42,830 bases of DNA from Glaciecola sp. UBA2563 (GTDB lineage Bacteria; Pseudomonadota; Gammaproteobacteria; Enterobacterales; Alteromonadaceae): positions 1 through 42,830 of the forward strand of contig DDLV01000152.1 of assembly GCA_002340325.1 (NCBI GenBank). The letters run 5' to 3'. Shown piece by piece: positions 25,995 through 35,498 of the stretch. Each line of letters opens with the position of its first letter. Positions within the stretch are counted from its first letter, which is position 1. The notes under the pieces are model-generated. The model was not told the DNA's origin, ran no database searches, and worked only from the letters and a program-made list of their open reading frames with translations. Made by a program: the position numbers and the translations under genes.

Positions 25995-26377
25995 ATTATT
26001 CTCCGTTTTGCGCTATCAAGCGCTCAATTAAAATCAAGGGCGCGAATTGTACGCAAACTAAGCAGTAGAGGCAAGTTTTAAATGCTATTCAACCTTTCTT
26101 TTTTTAGGATAAATTAAGGGTGTATTATTCTTTACCATCTATTTGAAAAGCAAATGCTAAATGATTTATCAGAAACAAAACGATTTTCGGTTTGCACCGC
26201 CCCCTCGCAACGATTATTTTTGCGCGAAAAAGTAGCATTTTTAAACAAAAAATAACGATGATCTATATGCCGAACTTGTTATATACTACGGCGCATTACC
26301 TGAGTACCGAACAAGGTAATGCGAAAGCAAATGTCGCAAACTACAACGCAGAGCAATCAATAAAAGAAGTTAAAAAA
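25995..26377. other. Divergent intergenic region rplU / ispB
   Basis: About 380 bases that must contain the promoters of rplU (minus) and ispB (plus). A small hairpin, GCGCT-ATCA-AGCGC (26010-26023), lies in the rplU leader, 16 nt before its ATG. An open frame reaches from 26192 into ispB, but its first 62 codons look non-coding because they lie outside the conserved ispB product. No further gene or clear promoter was found. Confidence 0.6.
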
Positions 26378-27349
26378 ATGACCCTCTCTGAGATCCGCGA
26401 ACTCGTAACTCGCGACATGGAACAAGTTAACAAACTCATAGAAAAGCAAGTCGACTCAGATGTTGCCCTTATACAGCAACTCGGGTTTTACATTGTAAAC
26501 AGCGGCGGTAAACGGTTACGCCCCCTACTTACCGTATTAGCGTCTAGAGCGTTGGGCGTTAAAACGCATCAACATTATTCCCTCGCTGCAATCATTGAAT
26601 TTATTCATACTGCTACTTTGTTACACGATGACGTTGTAGATGCATCTGAACTAAGACGCGGAAGAGAGACGGCGAATGCCGTATTTGGAAATCAAGCAAG
26701 TGTGCTCGTTGGAGACTTTTTGTATTCTCGGGCGTTTCAAATGATGACTGAGCTCAATAGCATGGCGGTAATGAATATCTTAGCGGACGCAACGAATCGC
26801 ATCGCACAAGGTGAAGTCATGCAGCTGATGAACTTAAATGACCCTGATACCAGTGAAGATAGTTATATGGATGTCATTTATAGTAAAACAGCGCGCTTGT
26901 TTGAAGCTGCAACACAACTTTCTGCCGTAATTACCTCTCAGTCTCCCGAAATAGAACAATCTATGCAAAACTATGGCAGATATCTAGGTACTGCGTTCCA
27001 ACTTATTGATGATGTGCTTGACTATACTGCAAATGAAAATGAGATGGGCAAACAAGTCGGCGATGACTTGGCGGAAGGCAAGCCTACGTTACCTCTTTTG
27101 CATGCGATGTGGAATGCTGATAGGGAGACGTCATCATTAATCCGTACGTCTATTGAAAACGCCGATGGTATGAAACACTTTGACCGCATCCTCAACGTAA
27201 TGCAATCATGCGGTTCTCTTCAATACACAATCGATTTGGCAGTTGCAGAAGCTGAAAAAGCAAAGGCGTCTATCGCAATAATACCCGACAGCGACTACAA
27301 AAAAGCCCTGTTATCACTTGCTGATATTTCAGTTAACCGCAACGCATAA
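26378..27349 (+). CDS. ispB: Octaprenyl diphosphate synthase
   Basis: 323 aa, exactly the E. coli length, from the ATG at 26378. The open frame extends 62 codons further upstream (26192), but that extension has no family counterpart. The enzyme builds the C40 side chain of ubiquinone and menaquinone. The first aspartate-rich motif is in TATLLHDDVVDASELRRG and the second in FQLIDDVLDYTANENEMGKQVGDDLAEGKPTLPLLHAM (with Lys and Gly as expected). GGKRLRPLLTVLA near residue 45 binds the isopentenyl substrate. It is divergent from rplU-rpmA, a common gammaproteobacterial arrangement. Confidence 0.95.
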   Translation: MTLSEIRELVTRDMEQVNKLIEKQVDSDVALIQQLGFYIVNSGGKRLRPLLTVLASRALGVKTHQHYSLAAIIEFIHTATLLHDDVVDASELRRGRETANAVFGNQASVLVGDFLYSRAFQMMTELNSMAVMNILADATNRIAQGEVMQLMNLNDPDTSEDSYMDVIYSKTARLFEAATQLSAVITSQSPEIEQSMQNYGRYLGTAFQLIDDVLDYTANENEMGKQVGDDLAEGKPTLPLLHAMWNADRETSSLIRTSIENADGMKHFDRILNVMQSCGSLQYTIDLAVAEAEKAKASIAIIPDSDYKKALLSLADISVNRNA

Positions 27350-27403
27350 AAAACGGCTCATAAAAAAAGGCTAACCAGTCGCGACAAACCAGAGGATAAA
27401 ACA

Positions 27404-27892
27404 TTGGATTCGAATATCAGTAAAATTGTTTTAGTGTTAGCGCTTGTTTTAGTAGTAAGTTACTTCTTTTATAAATCGAGTAATAAGAGTGCACAAGCAG
27501 AAGAAAACTTAAAAGCGGGTCAAGACTTTTTAGCTAACAATAAAGATAAACCAGAAGTAATCGAAACGTCTTCGGGATTACAATATCTAATTATGACTAA
27601 AGGTAATGACCTTGAAAAACCAACTGCAACTGACACTGTTCTTGTTCACTACCACGGGACGCTAATTGATGGCGAGGTTTTTGATAGTTCTGTTCAACGC
27701 GATGAACCCATTAGCTTTCCGTTAAATCGTGTCATTGCAGGTTGGACGGAAGGCGTTCAATTAATGAGTGTTGGCGACAAGTTTACGTTCTTTATTCCTC
27801 CCAAACTTGCATATGGAGATCGCAGCGCGGGAAAGATTGGACCACAATCAACGCTGATTTTTGAAGTGGAACTACTGGCCATAAATCCTTAA
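27404..27892 (+). CDS. Membrane-anchored FKBP-type peptidyl-prolyl isomerase
   Basis: 162 aa. Predicted peptidyl-prolyl cis-trans isomerase acting on the periplasmic side. The start is TTG, supported by AGAGG 8 nt upstream. Residues 7-22 form one hydrophobic segment (IVLVLALVLVVSYFFY), an uncleaved anchor or signal. A short charged linker leads to ETSSGLQYLIMTKG, then the FKBP core: VLVHYHGTLIDGEVFDSSVQRDEPISFPLNRVIAGWTEGVQLMSVGDKFTFFIPPKLAYG. The aromatic active-site pocket residues (Tyr, Phe, Asp, Trp, Tyr) are present. It follows ispB after 54 nt without a terminator, so cotranscription is likely. Confidence 0.9.
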   Translation: MDSNISKIVLVLALVLVVSYFFYKSSNKSAQAEENLKAGQDFLANNKDKPEVIETSSGLQYLIMTKGNDLEKPTATDTVLVHYHGTLIDGEVFDSSVQRDEPISFPLNRVIAGWTEGVQLMSVGDKFTFFIPPKLAYGDRSAGKIGPQSTLIFEVELLAINP

Positions 27893-27974
27893 GTTACACC
27901 TTATTGACGTACCTCATTATATCAATTTGGTGAGTGGGATATCATTGGCCGGTTGCCAGTTTCATTGAAGACAT

Positions 27975-28406
27975 ATGCGCTATATGAATCTACAGTCTTT
28001 TAAAAATCCAAAAGTCATTGCGATTTTAGTTTTTATTGCCATTGCGCTTTGGTGGATGTTTTCCCAAAACCCAAGAGTCTCTGAATTAAATCAACTACTT
28101 AAACAAGATCGCGAACTTATCAATTATCCCTACTTTTTTGAAGTCGTTGATGTCAAAGGCACCACCGCCACAATGCTTACACCGAGAAGTGCAAAAGCAT
28201 CTGCGCTTAGATCGTTGCGATTTATGTTTCCCCACCTTGTATATGAAAACGATGATTCAGAGGCGATGCTCAACGCTCAAGTTGAACTTGCGAGAATACA
28301 ATATAAAGCCGCAAATATTATTAAAGCAGAACATGACATAGAATCTATTGAGTGGGAACTAGACACTTGGTGGCTACAAGGCCATGGTGTTAGTTATTTT
28401 GATTAG
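27975..28406 (+). CDS. Small single-pass membrane protein of unknown function
   Basis: 143 aa. GAAG lies 5 nt before the ATG. Residues ~13-31 form one transmembrane helix (VIAILVFIAIALWWMFS); the following ~110 residues are soluble and acidic at the end (HDIESIEWELDTWWLQGHGVSYFD). The region LRSLRFMFPHLVYENDD...AQVELARIQY looks alpha-helical. I recognise no family. It follows the FKBP gene by 82 nt and faces the convergent pepQ. No terminator was found between them. Confidence 0.6.
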   Translation: MRYMNLQSFKNPKVIAILVFIAIALWWMFSQNPRVSELNQLLKQDRELINYPYFFEVVDVKGTTATMLTPRSAKASALRSLRFMFPHLVYENDDSEAMLNAQVELARIQYKAANIIKAEHDIESIEWELDTWWLQGHGVSYFD

Positions 28407-28444
28407 AGCGTTTTGATTAAAAAGTATTGACTAGAACGTGTTTA

Positions 28445-29773
28445 TCACTGGCTAGACCACAATTCACGCGTCATGTTTTCAGCTTTATCTTCATGGACAA
28501 TAACGTTGTCTTCAATTCGAACACCGCCATAAGGCACTAAGTCATCTATTAACTGCCAGTTTATGTACTTTGTGTTTTCAGACGCTTTTAACTCTGCCAA
28601 TAGTGAATCAATAAAATACAGGCCTGGCTCAATCGTAAACACTTGTCTAGGCTCAATTATTCGAGAGCAACGCAGAAACGGGTGTCTCTCAACCGGCGGT
28701 ATTGACGTACCACTATCATCAGCAAGGTGAGCGCCAACGTCATGAACTTGTAAACCCAAATAGTGACCGATACCGTGCGGAAAGAACGTTTTTGAGATGC
28801 CGGTATCGACAATATTCTCTGGTAAAAGACTAACAATTCCAGATTCATATAATATTTGAGCGATGCCGACGTGTGCCTGTTCGTGCACTTCGACATAGGA
28901 CAAACCGGGCTGAATCGCAGCGCCTAAACGCTGTATTAGATGGTCAACCTGCTTAATGATATCGGCAAACAAACCATCAGACATTGAGTAAGTGCGTGTG
29001 ATATCAGCAGCATAGCCATGAAAGCTAGCACCTGCATCGATTAAAAACGATAAATGCCTCGCCGGCGGCAGGTGCTCCTGAACCATATAGTGGAGTATCG
29101 ATGCATTTTCATTTAGCGCAACAATGTTATTGTAGGGAAGATGCTCCTGATTCATCTTTGTTGCCGCAACATAGGCATGGTGAATGTCTAGTTCAGCTCC
29201 CTTTTTGTAAAATACATTCACTGCTTCCTTATGTGCTTTGATTGCAATTTTATTTGCCTCGCGCATACAAGCGAGCTCATAGTCTGTTTTATAAGCCCTG
29301 TAATAATGAATAAAATGCAATAACCCTTCTGGATTAATATATTTAAATCCCAACGCTTTGGCCACTTCCACGTGCTCACCAATGTAAGCGTAGTTTTCGC
29401 GATCGTAGGGTAAATACTTCTCTACTTTTTCAGCCTTTTCAAGAAACACTATATCAAAATACTCGCACCAGCCAGCGTTTGGTTTTTCTGGTACCTTGTG
29501 CCAAAAGTCCACGGGTGAGTAAAAGATAAGCTTAGGTTTTCCTGTGCCTTCAATAACCAACCACGAGTTGGGATTATCAAGCACAGGTAGCCACGCTTTA
29601 AAATGAGGATTGACTTTGAACGGATACGCATTGTCATCAAGAAAATGATAGGCGAGCTGACCAGAGTGCACGATCATGCCATCCAAATTCTCTCGCGATA
29701 ACGCTTTTAGTGTTCTTTGTTTTAATTCGCCCAAATGCGATTCATAAAATGTCTCAACCACGTGAAAACTCAT
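28445..29773 (-). CDS. pepQ: Xaa-Pro dipeptidase
   Basis: 442 aa (E. coli PepQ 443). Cytoplasmic dimanganese prolidase that cleaves dipeptides with C-terminal proline. The N-terminal creatinase-like domain ends near residue 160. The pita-bread fold carries metal ligands in LIDAGASFHGYAADITRTYS (two Asp), FFPHGIGHYLGLQVHDVG (His), FTIEPGLYFI (Glu) and GGVRIEDNVIVHE (Glu). It begins 56 nt after the slt stop on the same strand, so the two may share a transcript. Confidence 0.95.
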   Translation of the reverse strand: MSFHVVETFYESHLGELKQRTLKALSRENLDGMIVHSGQLAYHFLDDNAYPFKVNPHFKAWLPVLDNPNSWLVIEGTGKPKLIFYSPVDFWHKVPEKPNAGWCEYFDIVFLEKAEKVEKYLPYDRENYAYIGEHVEVAKALGFKYINPEGLLHFIHYYRAYKTDYELACMREANKIAIKAHKEAVNVFYKKGAELDIHHAYVAATKMNQEHLPYNNIVALNENASILHYMVQEHLPPARHLSFLIDAGASFHGYAADITRTYSMSDGLFADIIKQVDHLIQRLGAAIQPGLSYVEVHEQAHVGIAQILYESGIVSLLPENIVDTGISKTFFPHGIGHYLGLQVHDVGAHLADDSGTSIPPVERHPFLRCSRIIEPRQVFTIEPGLYFIDSLLAELKASENTKYINWQLIDDLVPYGGVRIEDNVIVHEDKAENMTRELWSSQ

Positions 29774-29829
29774 TGTTGCTGAATGTATTATTTAAGTGTT
29801 ATTTATATCAGAAAATAACGCTTATAAAT

Positions 29830-31842
29830 TTAACCTCTGGGGTTTACTTGGCTATTGGCAAGGTTGACGAATACTTGATTATCCATTGGCGCAGTTAATT
29901 TAGATTGATAGATTTGTTGATATACCAACACCGCTTTTACATAACTACGAGTTTCTTTGTATGGGATTAATTCGATCCACACATCGGCATCAATCGCCTG
30001 CTCTTTTGGCAGCCATTCAATCACCTTTCGCCATCCTGCGTTGTAGGATGCCGTTGCGAGTAAATTATCATTACCGAGTTTATCAAGCAAATATCGCAAA
30101 TATTTGTTGCCTAATCTTGCGCTAACATCAGGCTTCAGCAAGTCTCTCGAAGAGATTCGTCGTTTTTCAATGTATCGAGCTGTACTTGGTAAAATTTGCA
30201 TAAGGCCGCGGGCATTTGCTGTCGACACTGCATCCGGCATAAACGCACTCTCTCTTCTTGCAATGGCTAAACTCCACGCAGGCTGCAAGTTGTTTTTCTT
30301 TGCTTCACCCACGAGTAAATCAGGGAACGCTACAGGAAAGCGCAGTTCGATATCATCAAATGCTTTAAGCCTACCCAGCGTATGAATAGTTTGATCATGC
30401 CACCCCCACGCCGACGTTATTTTGGCCGTTGCCAAAAGCGCTTGTTCCGACAGCTCTCTTTGCAAGCGGCGCCATTCTCGTCTAGCTCTATAGTCGCGAC
30501 CAATCGCTCTTAGTTCAAACGCTCGTTTTGTAAAATCCGAGGATAAAATATTATTAATATCCTGTTCATATGTAACTAGGGGGCGATGCTCAAAACTCGG
30601 CTCTATGTTCAATCTGGCGCTGGCAAGAAAGCCGTAATAATGCCGTTGTTTAGCCAACCCAGCATATATTTCTCTTGCCTCGTCAGTTTGTCCGATTTGC
30701 TCGTGTGCTCGCGCATACCAATATTGGAATTGATATGAATTGGATAGCTGGGGTGGCACCTTTTCAATTAATAGTTTTATTTTCTGCCACTGTTGTTGCC
30801 TGATTAGGAACGCAAGATGCCAGTGAAGTGTGCTCTCATCAGGCGTTAAATCCAATACCTGCATCAACCAGCTTTCGGCTCTAGGGTCATGATCTAATGC
30901 CAAAGCAATGGCAAACGAACTCGTGATTTCCTCGCGTTGTTCGCTATTAAAAGCAAGTGATGATTGAGCAGCTTGGTACCGATTTAATGCTTCATCAGGA
31001 TCCCGCCAAATCAATCGCATAACGGCAGTCGTGAATATTTTGGCTTCTACTTCGGGAAATGCGCCTGTAAAGCGGTCTAAATCAGTAGAACGAATAGGAT
31101 TACGACGAACATCTCGCCATAAATTCGCAAGATATCTTTTGTCGTTATTAAGAAGCGTTTTTAAGTAAGTGATTAATCGTTGTGCCCCTGAATTAGCAGC
31201 TTTTTCGATGCGCTGGATGACGATATCGTCACTAAGACCGCCGTTTTTCATCCAATCTTTAAACAATGGATCACAGACTCGAGGCTGTGATTTCCCCACA
31301 TTCCACAATGCTTCTACCTGTTTTTTATGCGATGTTGATGTACGGTCGTTTTCATTGTGGCGTAAATAAGCGCATTGAATTTCAGTTGAGTAGCCTTTTC
31401 GATAAAATTCTACGAGCAAGTCGTAGCGACGTTGCTTCAATAGATATTTTAGCCAAGCTCTGCGCACCGAACGTTCAAGTGGAGTATCGGAATATGTTGT
31501 TAAAAATTGTCTGACTTGAGTGATTCGTTTCAAACTCATTCGCTGTTTGAGTTTCTCGGCAACTAGGTAAGGTGTTAAAGGATAATCGTCAAGACTTCTT
31601 AGCTCCGCCGCCAGTTGTGCATCAGAAAGCGAGTACATTCGCTTTTCCAACCGCAAAAACGCGCTTCTTTGCGCCTCTATGTTTTGTGATAAACCCGCAG
31701 GTAAAAAGGACTGAACACCATCATCAGCAAATATCGCAGTGCTAACAACACAAAGAAAAAGCGCAATTGATAACTTTGGTGGTTGGGTTAACGCGAGAAT
31801 TAACAAGAAAAGACCGCCTTCTTTATTTTTTTGAATATGCAA
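29830..31842 (-). CDS. slt: Soluble lytic murein transglycosylase
   Basis: 670 aa (E. coli Slt70 is 645 with signal). Periplasmic enzyme that cleaves peptidoglycan to 1,6-anhydromuramyl products. The only fitting start is TTG at 31842; no in-frame ATG precedes the signal peptide (LSIALFLCVVSTAIFADD). Residues ~45-450 form the helical superhelix ring (SDAQLAAELRSLDDYPLTPYL at its start). The C-terminal catalytic domain carries Glu531 in AIARRESAFMP, then ARGLMQILPSTA and the NAG motif in ATASYNAGWRKVIEWL. It is upstream of pepQ on the same strand. Confidence 0.93.
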   Translation of the reverse strand: MHIQKNKEGGLFLLILALTQPPKLSIALFLCVVSTAIFADDGVQSFLPAGLSQNIEAQRSAFLRLEKRMYSLSDAQLAAELRSLDDYPLTPYLVAEKLKQRMSLKRITQVRQFLTTYSDTPLERSVRRAWLKYLLKQRRYDLLVEFYRKGYSTEIQCAYLRHNENDRTSTSHKKQVEALWNVGKSQPRVCDPLFKDWMKNGGLSDDIVIQRIEKAANSGAQRLITYLKTLLNNDKRYLANLWRDVRRNPIRSTDLDRFTGAFPEVEAKIFTTAVMRLIWRDPDEALNRYQAAQSSLAFNSEQREEITSSFAIALALDHDPRAESWLMQVLDLTPDESTLHWHLAFLIRQQQWQKIKLLIEKVPPQLSNSYQFQYWYARAHEQIGQTDEAREIYAGLAKQRHYYGFLASARLNIEPSFEHRPLVTYEQDINNILSSDFTKRAFELRAIGRDYRARREWRRLQRELSEQALLATAKITSAWGWHDQTIHTLGRLKAFDDIELRFPVAFPDLLVGEAKKNNLQPAWSLAIARRESAFMPDAVSTANARGLMQILPSTARYIEKRRISSRDLLKPDVSARLGNKYLRYLLDKLGNDNLLATASYNAGWRKVIEWLPKEQAIDADVWIELIPYKETRSYVKAVLVYQQIYQSKLTAPMDNQVFVNLANSQVNPRG

Positions 31843-32020
31843 ACATTAATAAAAAAAATACTTCTAAAGCGCTTGAAATAAGTACCATAGAAGCCACTAT
31901 CGTTTTGAAGTGACGTTAACTTAAGCCTATGTTGTACAGAAATTCGACTGTTGCCATCATGAATAGGACCGGTGGTTGTAACACTAGTTTTGCAGCAGCC
32001 TCGTTACCCAACTATAGTAG

Positions 32021-32026
32021 TATAAT
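32021..32026 (+). promoter_or_regulatory. Consensus -10 hexamer upstream of fadB
   Basis: TATAAT matches the sigma-70 -10 consensus and lies 61 bp before the fadB ATG. No good -35 stands at the right spacing, so activation or another sigma factor may be needed. I saw no clear FadR or PsrA operator in the 245 bp between slt and fadB. Confidence 0.4.
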
Positions 32027-32087
32027 TCGGCGCAAGTGGTCTAATCTTAATTAAAAGTTTTCGAAATATCTGTAACAGGAGCAATGC

Positions 32088-34238
32088 ATGATTTTTCATG
32101 GCAAAAGCCTATCGGTTGAACTGACCGAAGACGGCATCGCCGAACTAGTGTTTGATGCACAAGGTTCGGTAAACAAGTTTGACCAAGTAACTGTTAAGGA
32201 ACTTGGAGAGGCAGTATCGGCTATCAATCAAAATGCTGACATTAAGGGCGTGTTGGTGCGCTCCGCAAAGTCTACGTTCATTGTCGGTGCTGACATTACA
32301 GAGTTTTTAGGCGTATTCGCGTACCCTGAAGAACAAATACTTGAATGGGTTGCAAAATCATCGCAGGTTTTTAATGCAGTCGAAGATATTGCCGTTCCCA
32401 CAATTACGGCGATTAACGGCTTTGCACTTGGCGGTGGCTGTGAAATGGCACTCGCTACTGACATGCGCGTCGCTGATACGTCGGCAAAAATAGGCTTACC
32501 TGAAGTAAAATTAGGTTTGATGCCGGGGTTCGGTGGTACAGTAAGATTGCCTCGCCTCATAGGTGCCGATAATGCACTTGAATGGATGACCACCGGTCGC
32601 GACCGCAATGGACAAAAGGCCCTCAAAGAAGGTGCAGTTGATGCTGTTGTCGCACCAGAACACTTACATCAAGCCGCTCGCGAAATGCTCATTGATGCAA
32701 TTGCAGTTAAGTTTGACTGGCAAGGTGCTAGGGCGCAGAAAAAAGCACCGCTGATGCTCAATGCCAACGAAACTATCATGAGTTTTTCAACGGCAGCAGC
32801 GATGGTAGGTGCGAAAGCGGGCAAGCACTATCCCGCCCCACACAAAATGGTCGAAACAGTGCAAAAAGCCTCATCTCTAGATAGAGAAGGTGCTCTCAAA
32901 CTTGAAAATGAAGGGTTTGTTGCACTGGCAAAAACTGACGCGTGTAAAGCACAGGTTGGCATATTCCTAGCGGACCAAATCGTAAAGAGTAAAGGCAAAA
33001 AGGTGGCTAAACAGGCAACCAAAGAGGTTGCTCAACATGCAGTGCTTGGTGCTGGTATCATGGGCGGCGGAATTGCCTATCAAGGTGCTGTAAACGGCAC
33101 TCCTACTGTGATGAAAGATATTGCTCAACCTGCGTTGGAATTAGGATTATCAGAAGCTGCAAAAATCCTTGGCAAAGGCATGAAGCGCGGAAAAGTAACG
33201 CCTGATCTGATGGCCAGCACTTTGAATAATATCGTTCCTACACTTGATATGAGTGCAATAGAAAATGCTGACCTTATTATTGAAGCAGTCGTCGAAAATC
33301 CAAAAGTTAAAGCAATGGTACTTAAAGAGGTCGAAGATACTGTCGCAGATGACGCCATCATCACTTCTAATACGTCTACCATCTCGATTAACCAATTAGC
33401 AGAATCTCTAGACAAGCCTGAGCGATTCTGCGGCATGCACTTTTTCAATCCTGTACACAGAATGCCGCTTGTCGAAATCATCAGGGGTGAAAAAACCAGC
33501 GATGAAACAATTGCTGCCGTTGTCGCAGCAACGTTAAAAATGCGTAAAACACCTATTGTCGTTAATGATTGTCCTGGGTTTTTAGTGAATCGTGTGTTGT
33601 TTCCTTATTTTGCCGGTTTTAGTCAAATGGTGTTGGACGGAGCTGATTTCGTTGCCATTGATAAGGTGATGGAAAAAGTATTTGGGTGGCCAATGGGCCC
33701 CGCTTATTTGCTCGATGTAGTGGGTATGGATACTGCAGACCACGCGTCTGGTGTTATGGCCGCAGGTATTCCAGAAAGGATGCAAAAGCTAGATAACGAT
33801 CCGGTGACTTTATTGTTTGGAGATAAACGATTAGGTCAGAAAAATGGCAAAGGGTTTTATGAGTACAGTAAAGATAAACGCGGACGACCTGTCAAAACGC
33901 CATCAGAGGACGCCTATGCCTTGATGCAACCACACGTTGCGGATCGCAAGGATTTCAACGCCGAGGAAACCATTGCCCGTCTGATGATCCCAATGGCGAA
34001 TGAATCTATCCGATGTCTTGAAGAAGGCATTGTAGCTAGCCCGGTAGAAGCTGATATGGCGCTACTATACGGATTGGGCTTCCCTCCATTTAGAGGAGGG
34101 ATCTTCCGCTATATCGACACAATGGGACTTGCAAACTTTGTCGCACTTGCTGACAAGTATGCAGAGTTAGGTCCTATATACCAGATAAGTGATGGTGTTA
34201 GAGAAATGGCATCACAAAACAAATCATATTTCGCCTAA
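32088..34238 (+). CDS. fadB: Fatty acid oxidation complex subunit alpha FadB
   Basis: 716 aa (E. coli 729). Multifunctional beta-oxidation enzyme: enoyl-CoA hydratase and isomerase, plus 3-hydroxyacyl-CoA dehydrogenase. The N-terminal crotonase domain (1-190) shows FALGGGCEMALATDMRVA and PEVKLGLMPGFGGTVRLPRLIG, holding the catalytic glutamates. The NAD-binding motif VLGAGIMGGGIAYQGAVNG begins near residue 321. The dehydrogenase active site is in MHFFNPVHRMPLVEII, and the dimerisation domain has VNDCPGFLVNRVLFPY and LGFPPFRGGIFRY. GGAG lies 5-8 nt before the ATG as AGGAGCA. fadA follows after 17 nt; the products form an alpha2beta2 complex. Confidence 0.97.
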   Translation: MIFHGKSLSVELTEDGIAELVFDAQGSVNKFDQVTVKELGEAVSAINQNADIKGVLVRSAKSTFIVGADITEFLGVFAYPEEQILEWVAKSSQVFNAVEDIAVPTITAINGFALGGGCEMALATDMRVADTSAKIGLPEVKLGLMPGFGGTVRLPRLIGADNALEWMTTGRDRNGQKALKEGAVDAVVAPEHLHQAAREMLIDAIAVKFDWQGARAQKKAPLMLNANETIMSFSTAAAMVGAKAGKHYPAPHKMVETVQKASSLDREGALKLENEGFVALAKTDACKAQVGIFLADQIVKSKGKKVAKQATKEVAQHAVLGAGIMGGGIAYQGAVNGTPTVMKDIAQPALELGLSEAAKILGKGMKRGKVTPDLMASTLNNIVPTLDMSAIENADLIIEAVVENPKVKAMVLKEVEDTVADDAIITSNTSTISINQLAESLDKPERFCGMHFFNPVHRMPLVEIIRGEKTSDETIAAVVAATLKMRKTPIVVNDCPGFLVNRVLFPYFAGFSQMVLDGADFVAIDKVMEKVFGWPMGPAYLLDVVGMDTADHASGVMAAGIPERMQKLDNDPVTLLFGDKRLGQKNGKGFYEYSKDKRGRPVKTPSEDAYALMQPHVADRKDFNAEETIARLMIPMANESIRCLEEGIVASPVEADMALLYGLGFPPFRGGIFRYIDTMGLANFVALADKYAELGPIYQISDGVREMASQNKSYFA

Positions 34239-34255
34239 GGCCAAGGAGACAAAAA

Positions 34256-35419
34256 ATGAAAGAAGTCGTCATTATAGACTGTGTTCGAACGCCAATGGGG
34301 CGATCAAAAGGCGGCGTATTTAAGCATGTTCGCGCTGAAAATTTATCTGCACATTTAATGAATGCGCTGTTAGATAGAAATCCCGAATTGGATCCAGCTG
34401 AAATTGAAGACATCGTTTGGGGTTGCGTACAGCAGACGAAAGAACAAGGGTTTAATATTGCAAGAAACGCACAACTTGCGACGCGAATTCCCAAAACGAC
34501 AGGTGCCGTTACTGTTAATCGTTTATGCGGCTCCTCCATGCAAGCATTGCATGATGCAGCGTCGGGTATAATGAGCGGCCGCGGTGATGTTTATATTATC
34601 GGCGGCGTTGAGCACATGGGGCATGTGCCCATGGATTACAACTTTGATTTTAATCCAGCACTTGCAAAATATACGGCTAAAGCCTCCGGAAGTATGGGCA
34701 TGACGGCCGAATTATTGGGTAGACAGAATCAGATAACGCGGGAACAACAAGACGCATTTGGTGCACGTTCACACCAAAATGCCTACAAAGCAATGCAAAA
34801 TGGCGGATGGGATAATGAAATAGTGCCTATTACAGGCCATGATGCTAATGGTGTTCTTAAACTTATCGATTATGACGAAGTTATTCGCCCTGACACTACA
34901 CCTGAGACATTGGCTGGACTACGTCCTGTATTTGACCCAGTAAATGGTACTGTTACTGCGGGTACATCATCGGCGATTTCAGATGGCGCGGCAGCGATGC
35001 TGGTAATGTCCGCAGATAAAGCAAAATCCCTTGGTTTAACGCCAAAAGCCAAAATTCGCGCAATGGCAGTTGCCGGTTGTGACGCTGCAATAATGGGTTT
35101 TGGCCCCGTGCCTGCTACCAAAAAAGCATTGGATCGCGCTGGCATGACTATGAATGATATTGAGTTTGCCGAGTTTAATGAAGCCTTCGCAGCACAAGCA
35201 TTAAGCTGTATCAAACAGCTTGGATGGTTTGATAATTACGATGAAAAAGTCAATCTTAAAGGTGGAGCGATTGCATTGGGACACCCTTTAGGTTGCTCCG
35301 GCGCTAGAATTTCTACGACACTGTTAAATGTGCTTGAAGATCAAGACGCTACCATTGGACTCGCTACAATGTGTATTGGCTTGGGACAAGGTATTGCTAC
35401 TGTATTTGAGCGTGTCTAA
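34256..35419 (+). CDS. fadA: 3-ketoacyl-CoA thiolase FadA
   Basis: 387 aa, as in E. coli. Beta subunit of the fatty acid oxidation complex; cleaves 3-ketoacyl-CoA with CoA to release acetyl-CoA. The acylated nucleophile is Cys91 (NRLCGSSMQAL). The catalytic His343 lies in GGAIALGHPLGCSGAR and Cys373 in CIGLGQG. AAGGAG before the ATG is a strong ribosome binding site. It closes the fadBA operon, which ends at the hairpin at 35441-35470. Confidence 0.97.
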   Translation: MKEVVIIDCVRTPMGRSKGGVFKHVRAENLSAHLMNALLDRNPELDPAEIEDIVWGCVQQTKEQGFNIARNAQLATRIPKTTGAVTVNRLCGSSMQALHDAASGIMSGRGDVYIIGGVEHMGHVPMDYNFDFNPALAKYTAKASGSMGMTAELLGRQNQITREQQDAFGARSHQNAYKAMQNGGWDNEIVPITGHDANGVLKLIDYDEVIRPDTTPETLAGLRPVFDPVNGTVTAGTSSAISDGAAAMLVMSADKAKSLGLTPKAKIRAMAVAGCDAAIMGFGPVPATKKALDRAGMTMNDIEFAEFNEAFAAQALSCIKQLGWFDNYDEKVNLKGGAIALGHPLGCSGARISTTLLNVLEDQDATIGLATMCIGLGQGIATVFERV

Positions 35420-35440
35420 TAAAGTCCAAATTAACTCGAA

Positions 35441-35470
35441 AAAAAAGCCAGTCTAGTGACTGGCTTTTCT
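35441..35470. terminator. Bidirectional terminator between fadA and the cold-shock gene
   Basis: GCCAGTC pairs with GACTGGC around a TAGT loop, extended by A and T runs on either side. It lies 22 nt past the fadA stop and 29 nt beyond the end of the convergent cold-shock gene, and can serve both. Confidence 0.88.
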
Positions 35471-35498
35471 TTTACGTTGAAAACGTTAACCGTAAAAA

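Noticed and set aside
26192..26377. N-terminal 62-codon extension of ispB
   Set aside because: Starting at the ATG at 26378 gives exactly the length and N-terminus of known IspB; the extension is unconserved and mostly leader sequence.
31880..32087. FadR/PsrA operator upstream of fadB
   Set aside because: A GACCGGTGGTTG stretch slightly recalls a half-site, but no full dyad matching either regulator is present.
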